64,000 nucleotides of DNA from Larimichthys crocea (GCF_000972845.2 NC_040018.1:10575157-10639156), one strand, 5' to 3'. Shown: positions 1 to 18,937, numbered from the stretch's first letter. Notes: generated by a model not told the origin, from the letters alone. Made by a program: numbers and translations.

Positions 1-94
1 TGGTAAGGAAAGAGAATTAGGTGTGAGGAAGGGGCGAGAGGCGTGATGTCTACATGAAAACTCACCCCTTTCTCCATTTCCCCTCCCTCTTCAG

Positions 95-334
95 GAACTC
101 ATGCCATGCTTCAACCCCTTGTGGAGCTGGAGGCAGGAGAGTATGCGGTCACGGTGCTTGTGTCAGACTCTGGCAGTCCAGTTATGAGCGCTTATGCTCA
201 GGTCAATGTCACTGTGTGCCTGTGTGACTCCTTTGGAGATTGTAAGTCTGAGGCGGGAGCTCTCCTCGGCTCGAGTGTGGGAATCAGCTTCATTGCTCTC
301 ATCATCATCATGGCCTGTATTGCACTCCTACTGC
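95..334 (+). CDS. cdh15: cdh15 exon: end of ectodomain and start of membrane segment
   Basis: The acceptor is a pyrimidine tract ending ttcag at 90-94 and the donor is gtgagt at 335. The exon starts inside a codon (two bases belong to the split codon) and ends after the first base of a leucine codon. It encodes the last ectodomain strands, the cysteine-containing stalk and most of the hydrophobic segment. Confidence 0.9.
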
Positions 335-1628
335 GTGAGTCTCATCTTAAACACGTTATTCAGTCTTTAAAACTAAAAAATCAAAACAAGACTTTTGAAG
401 ATGTTACTTTGAACTGTGATATATGATTTTGTAGACTAAACAATAAACCAATGAATCAAGAAAACAACCATCAGACTAATAGATAATGGAAAAAGAAATA
501 TAGTAAACACTAATTCATTAATACTTGATGATTGTTTGCAGTGCTGCTCCTGCTGGCTGTGGCGGTGACCACCTGTGGAAGACGGCACCATATCAAGAAA
601 GGAACAGGTCTGCTCGTCGGGGAATCAGAAGACGATATCCGTGACAATGTCTTCAACTATGATGAGCAAGGAGGGGGCGAGGAGGATGAGGTAAGAAAGT
701 CAAGCTAAAATGGATGCTGGAATCATGGAGTTGTGGATGCAGAATATTTCTGGTCTGACCTGAGGTTGTTTTTGATATTAACTTGTGGTATTTAAATGTT
801 AGTGGGGGTGTGAGTGTGTCCTCACGGAATCTGATATGTTCACTTTTTTATAGTACTTTTGTTTTGTCTATTTGATATTAATAGTAATGCATTCCTCTCA
901 CCTTGCAGAACGCCTTTAACATCGACCTTCTGTGGAATCCCCATGATGCACCTTCAACCCCGGGGCTCTACTACCCTGGTGTTCCTCGGGGAAAGCAGCC
1001 CCTCAGGAAGGATGCCCCGCATAACCTGCCCTCACCTACCTACCCACGGAGGCCTCCTGCAGATCCCACTGACATTGAGGACTACATCAATGATGTGAGA
1101 GGCTTTTACCATAACACTGTTTAAAAAAAAGTGTATTATAAAGGCAAAAACAATAACGTTAAGATCTACATAAGGGGATATCCACCACCAAAACTCAAAA
1201 TAACATAACAGGAATTTACTCTCTCTCACTGGACAACTAAATATAGGATTTGTATGGTTTCTGTTGCCGTTAAAGGTTTGTTTAGACCTGTAATTCCACC
1301 CGTTTAGGACTTCAGAGAAAAAAAACACATTATGAGAACAAATTCTGTCTATTTACAATTAAAAGTGCATTCCAGGGAATTTGCTTTACCATTATCAACT
1401 AAAAGTCTTGTAAATCTCTCCCTTCAGGGCCTGGAGGCTGCAGACAACGATCCTAATGTGCCTCCATATGACACAGCCCTGATCTATGACTATGAGGGAG
1501 AGGGCTCACTGGCAGGCAGCCTCAGCTCAATCGCTTCAGGCAGCTCTGATGGAGACCAAGACTACGACTACCTCAACGACTGGGGACCACGCTTTAAGAA
1601 ACTGGCCAACATGTATGACCCACGTTAA
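95..1628 (+). CDS. cdh15: Cadherin C-terminal part, M-cadherin (cadherin-15) like; 5' exons lie outside the window
   Basis: Calcium-dependent cell-cell adhesion receptor; M-cadherin acts on muscle precursors and links to p120 and beta-catenin. Four coding exons are visible: 95-334, 542-690, 909-1094 and 1428-1628. All have GT-AG borders and join in one frame to give the last 257 residues. In order they encode the end of the last extracellular repeat with its cysteines ([12 protein letters not shown]), a long hydrophobic membrane segment, a juxtamembrane p120-type region ([13 protein letters not shown]), and the classical cadherin catenin-binding tail ([17 protein letters not shown], then [13 protein letters not shown]). 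The tail phrases [18 protein letters not shown] and [11 protein letters not shown] resemble human CDH15 more than the E-, N- or P-cadherin tails. CDH15 is also a chromosomal neighbour of SPG7 in mammals. The cadherin family is certain. The cdh15 assignment is strong but rests on recalled sequence. Confidence 0.88.
542..690 (+). CDS. cdh15: cdh15 exon: end of membrane segment and juxtamembrane region
   Basis: The acceptor is tttgcag ending at 541 and the donor is gtaaga at 691. The exon completes the leucine-rich membrane segment, then gives a basic stop-transfer patch (GRRHHIKK) and the acidic, glycine-rich p120-catenin docking region with [11 protein letters not shown]. It ends on a codon boundary. 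Confidence 0.92.
909..1094 (+). CDS. cdh15: cdh15 exon: cytoplasmic linker
   Basis: The acceptor is ccttgcag ending at 908 and the donor is gtgaga at 1095; the length is 186 bp (62 codons, phase 0 at both ends). It encodes a proline-rich linker that ends TDIEDYIND, a phrase that leads into the catenin-binding domain in classical cadherins. Confidence 0.92.
1428..1628 (+). CDS. cdh15: cdh15 last coding exon: beta-catenin binding tail and stop
   Basis: The acceptor is tcccttcag ending at 1427. The exon opens GLEAADNDP and carries the serine/acidic catenin-binding core, which ends at YDPR and a TAA at 1626-1628. The tail stops shortly after LANMY; as I recall it, human CDH15 continues further, so the C-terminus here looks shorter. 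Confidence 0.93.
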   Translation, partial: GLEAADNDPNVPPYDTALIYDYEGEGSLAGSLSSIASGSSDGDQDYDYLNDWGPRFKKLANMYDPR

Positions 1629-2375
1629 GGTGGACATCATCCCACAGAAAGAAGACCTGTGTGATTCAGCAGAGGTTAGGGACACAGATCATGCCTCAGG
1701 TGTTTTTCTGGACAAAGAGAAAAAAAAGATTTTAGTCCAGGATGAGATTTAAAGGGTGCCAAAGGAAAACAAATGCTATGCAAAACCATGAGCCTTTAAT
1801 CTAACGTGCCTTGGGTTTTATTGAGGAACATTCGGACATGACTGACAGAATGGCTCTGTGAAAAGTTTTTGTGGTTAGCTCGGGAGATGTAAATGAGATA
1901 GTAAAATCCTGTGTTGACATGATCAGCCACAAGGAGAGGCGCTGTGCATGGTACAAGGCAGACAGAATGTGTGTTGAAATGATTGTCCATGTCTGGTTTG
2001 GTTTATCCTCAGACTTGGATTGCTCAGTAATGATGCGTACGCCAAGTCTGAAATATAAGGAAACCTTTTGAAATGTATTTCTTTCTTTTTTTTATATAAG
2101 TGATTATTTTGTAAGATAAATTTACTTTGTTATTGATTTTGTTTGTTTTTCTTTCTCGTCACAAATCCTCCATTCCAGCCTCCGTTGATCTTTTTGGACT
2201 CTCAGCACAAAATATTACTCCACAAAACAAAACATACTGTACCACACAATATTCTGTGATCTCATTGTTTGGAGGTGAATTATGTTTTTTTTTGTTTTTC
2301 TTTTTTTAAATATGTTAATTAAATTGAAGTTTTACTGGTGTCTACAGAATAAATGTAAATGTTTTATTTACTGTG
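1629..2375 (+). other. cdh15: cdh15 3' untranslated region
   Basis: This stretch after the stop codon has no sustained coding frame and becomes T- and A-rich toward its end. A canonical AATAAA at 2348-2353 predicts cleavage near 2365-2380. A second AATAAA at 2468-2473 would give a longer transcript reaching about 2490. The end coordinate is an estimate. Confidence 0.6.
2348..2353 (+). terminator. cdh15: Poly(A) signal, cdh15 (proximal)
   Basis: AATAAA on the + strand, 720 bases after the cdh15 stop, followed by the T/G-rich sequence expected downstream of a cleavage site. Confidence 0.6.
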
Positions 2376-2455
2376 TGTATTGTTCATATCAAATAAGTGC
2401 CTCTTCACAGGCTTACAAGTTAATTCATACACACACAAATACTACATGAAGAGCA

Positions 2456-3244
2456 ACACAATATTTAAATAAAACTTTATTTTAATATTTCGCAACATCA
2501 TCCTTTGGAGTGTCACATTCACATTGTGGCAATCAAACCGATAAACAGCGCCTAAGTTTTTTTTTTTTTTTCAAAGAAAACACTAACTCAACCTGTTCCA
2601 TCTATTCAGTCAGTATGTGGAATAATATCTGCCACTTAATCATCAACATGACAGATGATTTCATATTAGGGCCTTAAAGGGGTATTTCAAAATGTAAAAT
2701 GTTTCTTCACAAGTGCACACTATTAGGTATAAATGTCCACTGCAATCTACAACAATCCGTTCTAATTGCAAACGGCAGCTCACTTGAAAATGAAACAATA
2801 ACGTGGACCTCAATGTGTTTGTGTAGACGTGAATCACTTGAATCCAAACCTGTATATGCTCTGTTTTGTGTATTAACAGTGTTTGGGAATTATAAAACAC
2901 AATTGTTGAATTCACATACAGTAAATTAGTAGCTTTGGGCTTAGTATACACTTTAGGTTATTGAGTGACATCCTGTTTAAATAGAGTTTCAGGGCAAAAT
3001 AATGTGGCTGTGCAGCAAACACATGGGAGAAAATGATGAAATTGTTCCCAAATAATCATTCTCAAAGTTGCACTGGCTTGTTTAGACCTGATCTGATTAT
3101 CTAAAACTGGAAAAGGTCTGGATGGATTGCAGAGTTAGATGATTTCACTTTCAGGCTTATAAAGCTTATAAAATTTAGCTAGCCCCTGATGACCCTGCAA
3201 AGCGCAGCAGCTGGGAAATAATTCTGAGACAATACATTTAAAGA
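2456..3244 (-). other. spg7: spg7 3' untranslated region
   Basis: The region from the spg7 TGA (3245-3247) to the - strand AATAAA at 2481-2476 is about 790 bases without a convincing coding frame. It is AT-rich with a T12-14 run near 2558-2571. I saw no TTTATT (reverse AATAAA) between 2482 and 3244, which supports use of the distal signal. The exact end is estimated. Confidence 0.55.
2460..2489. terminator. Palindromic two-way poly(A) signal between cdh15 and spg7
   Basis: AATAAA on the + strand (2468-2473) is followed two bases later by TTTATT (2476-2481), which reads AATAAA on the - strand. The arms extend to 14 bases with one mismatch (2460-2473 against 2476-2489). It is the only canonical - strand hexamer I found between the spg7 stop and the cdh15 end, so it probably serves spg7. 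It could also serve a longer cdh15 transcript. Confidence 0.6.
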
Positions 3245-10018
<6,774 letters not shown>

Positions 10019-10260
10019 AGTGTCATTGAACGCTGCGTATTAACTTAACAAGTGTAATGCCATAGCTGTGCGCTTTGTATGAGCCGTAACACTTTTGTTT
10101 ATCTCCAGTTAGCTCGCTGTGTTATTCAACGGTGCAGCCGCGCAAAGATGTCATCGGCACAGTGACCGCTCACTCCCGGCTGCTTCCTGCGCACGGAGAG
10201 AAAGCAAAGCAAACTAACTAAACAATATGTATTTACTGCAAACGTGACTTTATCGTCTGT
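10019..10260 (-). promoter_or_regulatory. spg7: spg7 5' UTR and promoter region
   Basis: This sequence lies directly upstream of the spg7 ATG. It has several CpGs, clustered at about 10130-10200, but no clear TATA box, which suits a housekeeping mitochondrial gene. The transcription start cannot be fixed from sequence. From 10260 to 10738 I see only AT-rich intergenic sequence. Confidence 0.45.
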
Positions 10261-10737
10261 GTATAATCCCCGTCGTTGTTGTTGTTCAGGCTGTGTTTAA
10301 TGGATATTGAATGTTACACGGTGTAGCACATCTCGTAGCATTACAAAGCATCTTTGCTCGAACTTTGAACTTCAACCTCGCCGTGCTCTTCAAGGAGCTG
10401 CGAGCTGCGCAGAGGTTTGCGCAGGTTTCAGGCAATACAAACAGCGAGCTGTGATTTAGATTTACTGGAGGTTTATCGCTGTTCATTTGTGTCCGCTTTT
10501 TAACAGATAATATTGAAGGTTTATAACGTGGCAAAGTAAAAAAAATCCGCATGTTTAACTTGGGAATGCACATTCACTGCGCAACAAACCCGACATATGA
10601 ATTTTATTCACTGGCCCTTAATGTTGAAACACTTTATGGACTCATCTGTATTGTGCTGTATGAGATACTGGCGTGTGTGTCTTTGTGTATTTTGAGAATT
10701 TAAAAATCAAAACATTATCATATCAGCTCTATGGACT

Positions 10738-10939
10738 ACGGAACATTCAAGGATTCAAGGATTCAAGGAGTTTTTATTGTCATTGCAGCACATGTAAAAC
10801 ATGGGATGAAACGAAATTGGTTTCCCCTGGTCCCGGAGCAGCCCGATATCAAATATAAAATATTATTTAAAAAAATAAAATAAAATAAAAAATAAATAAA
10901 TAAAATATAGAGAAATAATAAATGAATAATATAATATAT

Positions 10940-10987
<48 letters not shown>

Positions 10988-11260
10988 GAGAGATATATAG
11001 AAAGAGAATATAAAATATAAAAATGTACATGAGTTTTCCAGTACCTACCAAGGAACGAGAAAAGAGCAACAAACATACACATGTGTGTAATGTATGTGTG
11101 TATACATATAGTAGATTGCATATTGGTATTCTGCCACAACAATAAAACAACACAAAACACGGACATACTATAAATGATATGTAAATAATACTTAATGCCC
11201 TGGGTAGAGAGCTGGGACAGTTAAAAACAAACAAAAAATAGAAATATGATAACATTAGTA
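10738..11260. mobile_element. Interspersed repeat, unclassified, with AT-rich tail
   Basis: It begins with a short triplication of an ATTCAAGG unit, then AAGGAGTTTTTATTGTCATT, an opening I recognise from a repeat common in fish genomes. A long AT-rich stretch follows (10860-10998, with (AT)n at about 10936-10980), and then a region ending near 11260. I see no target duplication and no coding frame. The open frame on the - strand across it is low-complexity. Confidence 0.5.
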
Positions 11261-11293
11261 ATGCAAATGCAAGTTTTCACCTTCTTAAATTTA

Positions 11294-11405
11294 ACATTAT
11301 CAATAATACTATAATAATAAATAACAATAATGATGATGATGATGATGAACAATAAATAATAAATAATAATAAATAATATAAGTAATAATAATAATAATAA
11401 TAATA
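11294..11405. repeat. (ATA/ATG)n trinucleotide-rich tract
   Basis: Imperfect AAT/ATG trinucleotide repeats, with five ATG units around 11330-11347 and a run of ATA units at 11384-11405. Confidence 0.85.
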
Positions 11406-11857
11406 GGCCTATCTGTACTGTCGTTTTAAATATAAAATACTACAAGTATTTTCTCCATGTGCTGCCACTACAGCAGTACTACTACAGTAGTCCAGCAGAG
11501 TGCGATATTGGCTGATTTAGTAGAGCTCAGTAGACCTTACCTCAGTTAGTTTTAGCTAAATTAATACATATAAACACATTTTGTCGCCACTTATGAAATA
11601 AAGCTCATAAAGAAGCTGTCACACGTTTTGGGATGAAGAATCTGGGCTCGGTCTGTCGGTTCACTTCCCACATAATCGCCTCAGGAAGTCGTTTTAATCT
11701 CCTCTTCAGTCAGTGAAATAAACTCACCATACTCATCATAAAATCATACAGATTGCTGCCCCCTCACATCCCTATCTCTGATGTAAATAACCATTCACAG
11801 CAACGTTGTCATAATAAGCGACGTGTACAGGTCAGTTTGAGTGACACATTCAGTCAA

Positions 11858-11888
11858 CCAATAAGAGTGGAGAGAGCTTTGAGCCAAT
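11858..11888 (+). promoter_or_regulatory. Two CCAAT boxes upstream of the putative ankrd11 promoter
   Basis: CCAAT at 11858-11862 and 11884-11888, spaced 26 bases apart. The spacing fits cooperative NF-Y sites, but they are 400 bases from the TATA-like motif, so their role is uncertain. Confidence 0.35.
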
Positions 11889-12248
11889 GGAAGTCCTCCT
11901 TTCATCCTCCAGCGTTTCAAAGTCACATTTATTTCAACTAGCTGGTTTTCACATAGCGCTGCTTTCTTGACAACTGTCTTCTCTGACCCATACCCGGTGT
12001 TTAAGGTCTGACACTTTACTATAGAAATACATTATATATATACACCATACTTTTGTGAGAAGGGAATTAACAAATAAAGTGATTTAAAAACAGTTTTCGT
12101 AGTGCACATCAGCAATTGCACTTTAAATAACATTATGAAAAATCTAAATGTATAAACAACGAGTCAGAGTCAACAAATAATTCTAGAAACAGAATAACAA
12201 CGAGCGCACCCAATGTCAGTACTCCATTTCCTTTTCTCGGTCTCCAAC

Positions 12249-12462
12249 TATATAATGGAGTGTGCTCTGATGCGTTGCGAAACTGTGAACAGCGTCAGCC
12301 ATGTTGGGGCCCTTCTTGCGTTCGCTCTGGAGGGAGAGCGGGCTACTGCGTGGATCCAAAATGGAGGCAGTTTCACCCCTGTGCTGAAAACGGTATCCGC
12401 CCACAGCTCCGGCGCCAATCGGGATGCTCGTTTCATTCCCGAACCGTTTCCGTCCCGAGCGT

Positions 12463-12506
<44 letters not shown>

Positions 12507-12946
12507 AAGTCAAAGGCCGCTCGAAAACCGCTCGAATGGGTTGGCGGAGAGGATTAAACCGAAACAAAATATGATCTTTTGACGGTCTACGTTCACCCAA
12601 GCAAGCCTGCCGTCGTGCTAATGGAGTGTTAAAGGTTCGTAGTTTGTGGTGAGGATGAAATAGCCGCGCTGTAAAACGCGTTTCCGTGGATATTTCGTTG
12701 CTTTTTTTTCTCTCTTTGGACGTCTGTGTTTGTTGCTCTGCACGGTTTGAACAAGCTAGCGCTAGCCTCGAGTCTTAAGTGAGCTGCGATGGTCGCTCCG
12801 AGTTTATGCGGATGTCTCCGGACCAGTCTGTACTGAACCGACGGCAACAAATGGGATCATCCAGCATCGGCCGAAAACATCGCGGCATAGACTAAAACAT
12901 TAAAGATTCAGATAACTCTTTGAAATTTGTGGATATTCACACAGAG
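12249..12946 (+). promoter_or_regulatory. ankrd11: CpG-rich promoter and non-coding first exon of the divergent gene, inferred ankrd11
   Basis: A CpG-rich stretch (about 12270-12900) holds a TATATAA motif at 12249-12255, a CCAAT at 12415-12419 and YY1-like sites around the ATGG cores at 12300 and 12360. It ends in a strong donor, acagag|gtaagt, at 12946/12947. No long conserved reading frame is present, so the exon is probably 5' UTR. In mammals ANKRD11 (a nuclear chromatin regulator) starts head to head with SPG7. The position and strand here fit that, but nothing in the exon itself proves the gene's identity. Confidence 0.5.
12464..12504. repeat. (CA)n microsatellite inside the putative first exon or promoter
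   Basis: About 20 CA units in the middle of the CpG-rich region. The open frames crossing it on both strands (CVCV or HTHT runs) are artefacts of the repeat. Confidence 0.95.
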
Positions 12947-13279
12947 GTAAGTTGCATTTTACTCCACCACCCCCCCGCACAGCTAAAGCGTTAACAACAA
13001 CAAACGGACTATTTGTGTCCCCGTGGTTAACTCCAGTCGATGTGTGTTGCGACAAAGGTCAACTCGCACTGTCTTTTATTTAAATACGTTTTAAGCATTT
13101 TAATGTTTTATATTTATGTAGTTCACTTTGTTTTTGCTGCATATACGTACATTTTTAGCTCGCTGCTCTGCTTCTTGAACGCAGCCTTGCTATGGTTTGG
13201 GCTCTGCTGTGTTTTGAAATGTTGATTTTAAAAAAGGCCATTTAAATTCAAGTGTATTACACATTGATGAGCTACCTCC

Positions 13280-13304
13280 TTGTTGTTGTTGTTGTTGTTG
13301 TTGT
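13280..13304. repeat. (TTG)n microsatellite
   Basis: Eight TTG units, uninterrupted. Confidence 0.93.
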
Positions 13305-16300
13305 AGCCTCATTTAGCTGTGGTGAATCATTGTCTATGTGTGGTGGGACTGGCACAAGGTTGTGTGTTGATATATATTTTTTTATAATTAAATGTATTTA
13401 ATTATAAAAGCAGATAGAGCTCCATAAAGTGCAAAAGAACAAACCCTGGCTGTGAATGCTTGTCTTGGAAGCAAAAAATATTTATTTTATGGTCAATTTG
13501 ACTCATTTTTCTTTTTAAATATGTTTCATATTAAGGATTAGCACTAACACCCCAAACAACAATCATTATGTTTCTAAAGTGAGTGGCGGCAATTTAAAAA
13601 TAAAATACTACCTGCTTTTCCAGTTAATTGTGCACAGTGTCATAAATTCCTGTCATGAAGCACTATGTCTTGTTCCTTGCACATCATGATGTGCTTACAA
13701 GCCTGGCTGTGAGGAAAGCAATGAATTTAGATTGTCATAACTAAACCTGATGAAGAAAAATGAGTTTGTGTTATGTTGGACTATTAAAAGAATTTTGAAA
13801 TGCCCACAGGCTATCTGGATTCATCATGAAGTGTGTGTAGACTAACAGCGGGCTGTAAGGACAGATAACTGTCACAATTACTTCAGTTAGTCGACTGGAG
13901 TGTTTTCTGTGTTAAATAACATGTCATGGAGGGAGCACGACATGGTGGGATGTTTTGAGATGTGCCGTGGAGGAAATGGAATATGGAGGAGAAGCTCTCC
14001 ACTTTGGTGCAGTACCAATGCTGAGGAAAACACTGCAGTGCCGCTGGTGGTGTTTTCCACCAAGATACTGAGAGTGTTTTAGCTTGTTGGGGCGTTCATG
14101 TTGACTACACTGCAGAGGCAGTGATGCATATCTCTGTCTCCCCTGAGCTTGTGTAGGTCCTATTTCTCTGCGCTACAGTTCAAGCTTCAATTCAAATGGA
14201 ATCACAAGCCCCGTCCTGTTATACATGCAGATTCTGGTGTGTGGGATCTGGATGCAAACTGGGCGTTTGTGCAGATTTCTGAACACACGTTCTCTCTACG
14301 TTACCATGCACCACTGACGTGTTTACATTGTGAATGTAAGGCGACCCACATACAGAAGTTTCTCTTTAACACATGAAGCGTAATCTATAGCCTTTTATAC
14401 AGCACGTTCAAGGCGGATGGCGCACCAGTATTCCACCTCGCTTTTCTGTAAAGAACGTACAAACACGGAACGGGGGGTATTGTTGCTTCGCCATTAAGGC
14501 AGCAGTGGAGGTGGCTACGGTGCCCATATACATCTGTGTGAAATGGGGACGATCCCGAATGTTTTGATGACGTGTTCTGTGGTGATTTTTTTTTTTTTTT
14601 AAAGCAGCTAGCAGCAGTTGCCAGCTAAGTGGAAGCAACTTTGGCATGAATGTGCAGCGGCTTCAAGACTCGCTGGAGGGCTCGCAGTGCTGTTGTCGGC
14701 CGCTAACGCCGTACCAGACGTCCAAACACTGTGTTACACGTCACTCCAGCATGCTATCTAAAAGCAAACACCGGGGCAACATTATGCTGGCGTCGTGTTT
14801 GTTTGGTTGAGTGTACAAAAGCCGGCTCAATGACCGCTCTTCTTTAGGGCAGTATTTCAGGATCTCTGTTTAAAAAAGGGCTAGTGTGTCACTGAATGCC
14901 AATGAATCTGATGGTTGAATTTCTTTGCTCTTTGACATTATATGCTGCATCGCAGGCCCGTTTTGTAGTGGGCCTCGTTTATTTCTCCGTATACTCGTGT
15001 TGAATTCTAGATTATTGCAGAAGTAGCCGATCCAAGAGGACCTACAGCAGAGTGTGTTCCTGGAAATGAGGCATGATGAAATGGCATGTTGATGTTTACA
15101 GTTGATGCAGCAGATTTTAGTAGATATTTTAGAGTTTGAAGTAAGACTAATTCTCGTCATAAGTTAGGATAATGGCCATGCTACTCGACGTTCACTTCCC
15201 GTTAGTGATGGTTGTGTTTTTTTTTTTTCCCGTTCCTAGAAGTTGGACCCGAAGATTGAACTAAGCTCTCTCCTAGCAACAGGAAATGGAGTTCTGCCGG
15301 GTTCAGAAAGTCATGAGATGTGATCGTAGCTCGGGGTTACATGTTTCGTGTGACAGAAAAGGCAAGGCAACACGTCTTTGTGTTTCTGTCCGTCTACTGC
15401 AGTGGCTCTCATGTCTTCCGACTCCCATTAATAGCCGTATTACCCAGATGCAGGACATCTGCTGACCCGTGTGCAGATAGTCAGCTCCTGGGTTGCTTCC
15501 ACATCAGTCTGTGTGTTGTCGTAAACATGCCCGATCGCTCCGTTTCTCCTCCTCAATCTTTAAATTGAGGATTTGTGTTGCCTATCTGATTCTTAGGTGG
15601 CCTGACATATATTTGTTTTTTTTAAAGCTGACTAAAAGGCTTAGTCCATGCATCTAGAGTGAAAGCTGAAGAACAAGAGCTGCTTGATTGCCGTGTGCGA
15701 TGACCTGTCAGAGTCACAGTCATCACAACGTGAAAAACACGTCAGGCGTCATGTACAAGAGCGGGCTGATTTTTAGAAATGCAGATGCAGAAAGCACTGC
15801 AGTGTATGCGCAGTAGACATCATGTTTCAAAATATGACTCTGCATATTAACTTTCAGCTGCACAGTTTACTATATTCTCATAAACAATCATTTTTATGCC
15901 TATTGTCATTTACTGCTAATACATTAAATCTATCACTGTCAGTTTTAGCGACTCTGAGCCACATGTTCTTGGTGAAACCCATTTTGTGTGTGTGTGTGTG
16001 TGTACATGGTTAACTTTCTGCTTTCGTAGTAACATTTGTCAGCGAGGCTTGGCTTATAATTCACGCTGGACCAGCACAGTCCAGTTAAAAGTGATTAAGG
16101 CGACCAATCTGTCATCCTTGGCACCACAAAGCTGATTGCTTGTAGCCACCCTGGCAGTTTGGATGTTTTAGTTTTGATATTTTGCAAGGTTACTGGGTTT
16201 ATATATTTGGATTTGGCCATGGTGTCTTGATGAGACAGGCCCTGTGTAGTGCTGGAACATTGAGTTAGTCAGCAGAAAATGAATTTTTGGTAATCAATCA

Positions 16301-18937
16301 CTAAAGTAATTTATCAAGTAAAAACACCAAACTCCAGCTGGTTTCAGCTGCTCAGGATGTTCATCTTTTTCACATCACTGTAAATCGCTTGGTACCTTTT
16401 TGGATTATTGTTATTTTTTTGACTGTTAAACGAAATAAGCAGTTTTAAGACATCAGTGTGGGCTCTAATAGCGAGACATGTAATAGGCATTTCTGATTAT
16501 TTCTGACAGTTTATGACATAAGCGGCTCATCAGTTAATTAAAAAGGTAACTGACGATGAAGACAAAATGATCAGCCCCACTCCTGTTTTCTTTATTTCGT
16601 TTAAGTTGCAAGAAAAAGACCAGGCTGTTGAGATAAAACCGGTCTCTTCCTTCCATAATGTTTCTCAATCCTAGTGTTCCTTAAAAAGCATGTTTTGTTT
16701 TTGTTTCATTAGCTGTGGTAATATCTTCAGTAGTGACCCCAAACACCGCTGCTCTTGTTAGAGTTCCTAAATGTGAGACATTACACTGACACAAAACTTT
16801 GTGGTTTTGTTTACATGTGATATTATAAGTAATGTGTTATATAATAATAATAATACGATGCGTGGGCGGCTGACATCGTACACAGTGCGCTGTGCGGTTC
16901 CTTCCTTTCGGATCTTGCCGAGAAACCTCGTGGCGGTTCAAAGACTAAAGACTGGAAAAATAAAGCAGGCAGTCGTGCGAGTTGTAAGAGGGAAAAGAAG
17001 CCTTTAGCAGAAACTCCAGCACCCACTCGGCCTGCCTTCTGTCCATGCAGGCTCTCCCCTCCCCCTCTCGTGCTGAGAGTGTGGTCCTTTTAGGTAAACA
17101 AGCATGGCTACTCCTGTTTCTTGCCTGTCTTTGTCTCTGCCTTTTTCTTTTTTCACCCCCCCACATCCCCCCTCTGTCTCGGTTTCTGTCTCACTCCCCT
17201 CTCTTCCTCCCTGTTCGAGTTGTGTAAATCTTTTATAGCTGCTGTTCTACCAGCACAATCTCTGCGGATACTCAAATGGCATCTGAAGCCCTTTGAAATT
17301 CAGCCTAGTCCTTTGCCCCCTCCTCTATCCTCGAAGTGAAATGGAACAAAATGGCGGGCCCCAATCCTGCTGTTTCCCTCAGGGACTGTGGAGCCTCATT
17401 TCGGGGGTTTAGGAGGGTCCTGGTGGTTGATGGCGTCTTTAACTGGAGTTAGGTTGTGCTTACTTCCTAGCCTTCCGCTGCACCGCACTCGATAATATTT
17501 TCTCTTCCCCGAGTGTCTCGCACATCAAAGGGAAAGGTCCTCTATTCTGGCGTGCTGCTGCTTCTCCAGAAATGTGCTTTTTTCCAGACTCGGCTTTTGA
17601 TCTTTCTGATCGAAGCTTGGAAAAGGAATATTTTGTGCTCTTGTTTTTTTGAAGGGAAACTTACTGACATGCTATGCAGAAAATCTCAAAAACATGTATC
17701 ACACAGGAAAATGCCACGCTGTCATAAATGACATTGCAACATTGGCTACCCGGCAGCATAGCTAATTTCTCACTAGTAATATAGTAAGGTGAATAACGGC
17801 ATGTTTATTTGAAGCTGGAGTAGATGTGACACTTGTGTGAAAGTGTTTGGCTCCGTAGAGGCCTACAGGGTACTGTTTTATTAGGCTACACTTTCAGTTT
17901 CATTCTGAATGACACTACTCCAAAGAGACTCACTGTTAAGTTTGAGTCATAATGGTCTCACATTGAACTCTGCAAATGAATTTATCAACTGTTGATGAAC
18001 ACACCTTCTTAGCAGACATGCTACTGCTGAAATTCCACATAGGTGACTCATCTAAAGGAGGAATGATAAAAGGTGAAAGTCTTGGCCACAGAAAGCACCT
18101 CCGTGTCTGTGTTCCACGCTGAGAGAACCTGAGTAGGTAGCGCTATTAGGCAAATGGCCGCGTGCCTCGGCCTCTGCGTGCATGAATTAGGGGTGTTGCA
18201 GTCCTGGAGACAACAGTTGGCCTTCTGATTGGATGTGCTGCTGAGCAGGAGGCTGCGCGGGGATGATGTATTATCCATATGTGGCATTGGAAATGTTCTG
18301 AGGTTAGTTGGCCAGGTCTGGGAGCAGAGACAGTCTGTGTGGTGTGTGTCCCTCTGGTCTCTGCTTTTTCTGGACTGTTCGAGCCTGTTGCTGACATGCA
18401 GGAAAAAAAAAAAGACAGGACAGGCTCGCTCGCTCTGGACTTGCTTACCTTCTCTGTTTCTCCTCCTCAATCTTCCCGTTCTGAAAGGGGTTTTCCATGC
18501 CTATCTAAAGCTAAGGTGGCTGACCCATATGTTTTTTGTTTTTTTTAAACCTCGTAATAAGCTGTGTTCTAAAACTGAACGTAGTGCTCGCATCATGGTG
18601 AGGTCTGAGAGTGAAAGTGTCAGAATTAGCTAGATGTGACGCTGTATTTGTGTAAACGCTTTTTCTGTGATTATAATCGTGGAAGGCTTTTATTGTGAAG
18701 TGACCATGTGAAGAATGTCCGCCATTACACCAGCTTTGCTGTTTTACACTGAACCTAACATCGGCAGCAAAATGCTGCCCCAGTTTGTGCTTCAAGATGG
18801 CATGCCCCGCATTCCAGATACAAACAGACACTTTTGGTAGCTCCACTTCCTCAATGTAGGTGGAGGGGATCTTCACAGTTGGGAAGCAACACACAGGAGA
18901 TTTACTTTGGACGTTGAAGCCTTTATTCACTCACTAA

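Noticed and set aside
1486..1752. Alternative + frame over the last cdh15 exon
   Set aside because: A shadow of the catenin-binding exon in another frame; the cadherin frame is clearly the conserved one.
10863..11255. 130-codon - strand open frame rich in Tyr, Ile and Leu
   Set aside because: Translation of an AT-rich repeat.
12213..12574. Open frames on both strands across the putative first exon
   Set aside because: They owe their length to the (CA)n repeat and GC-rich sequence. The region is better read as promoter and 5' UTR.
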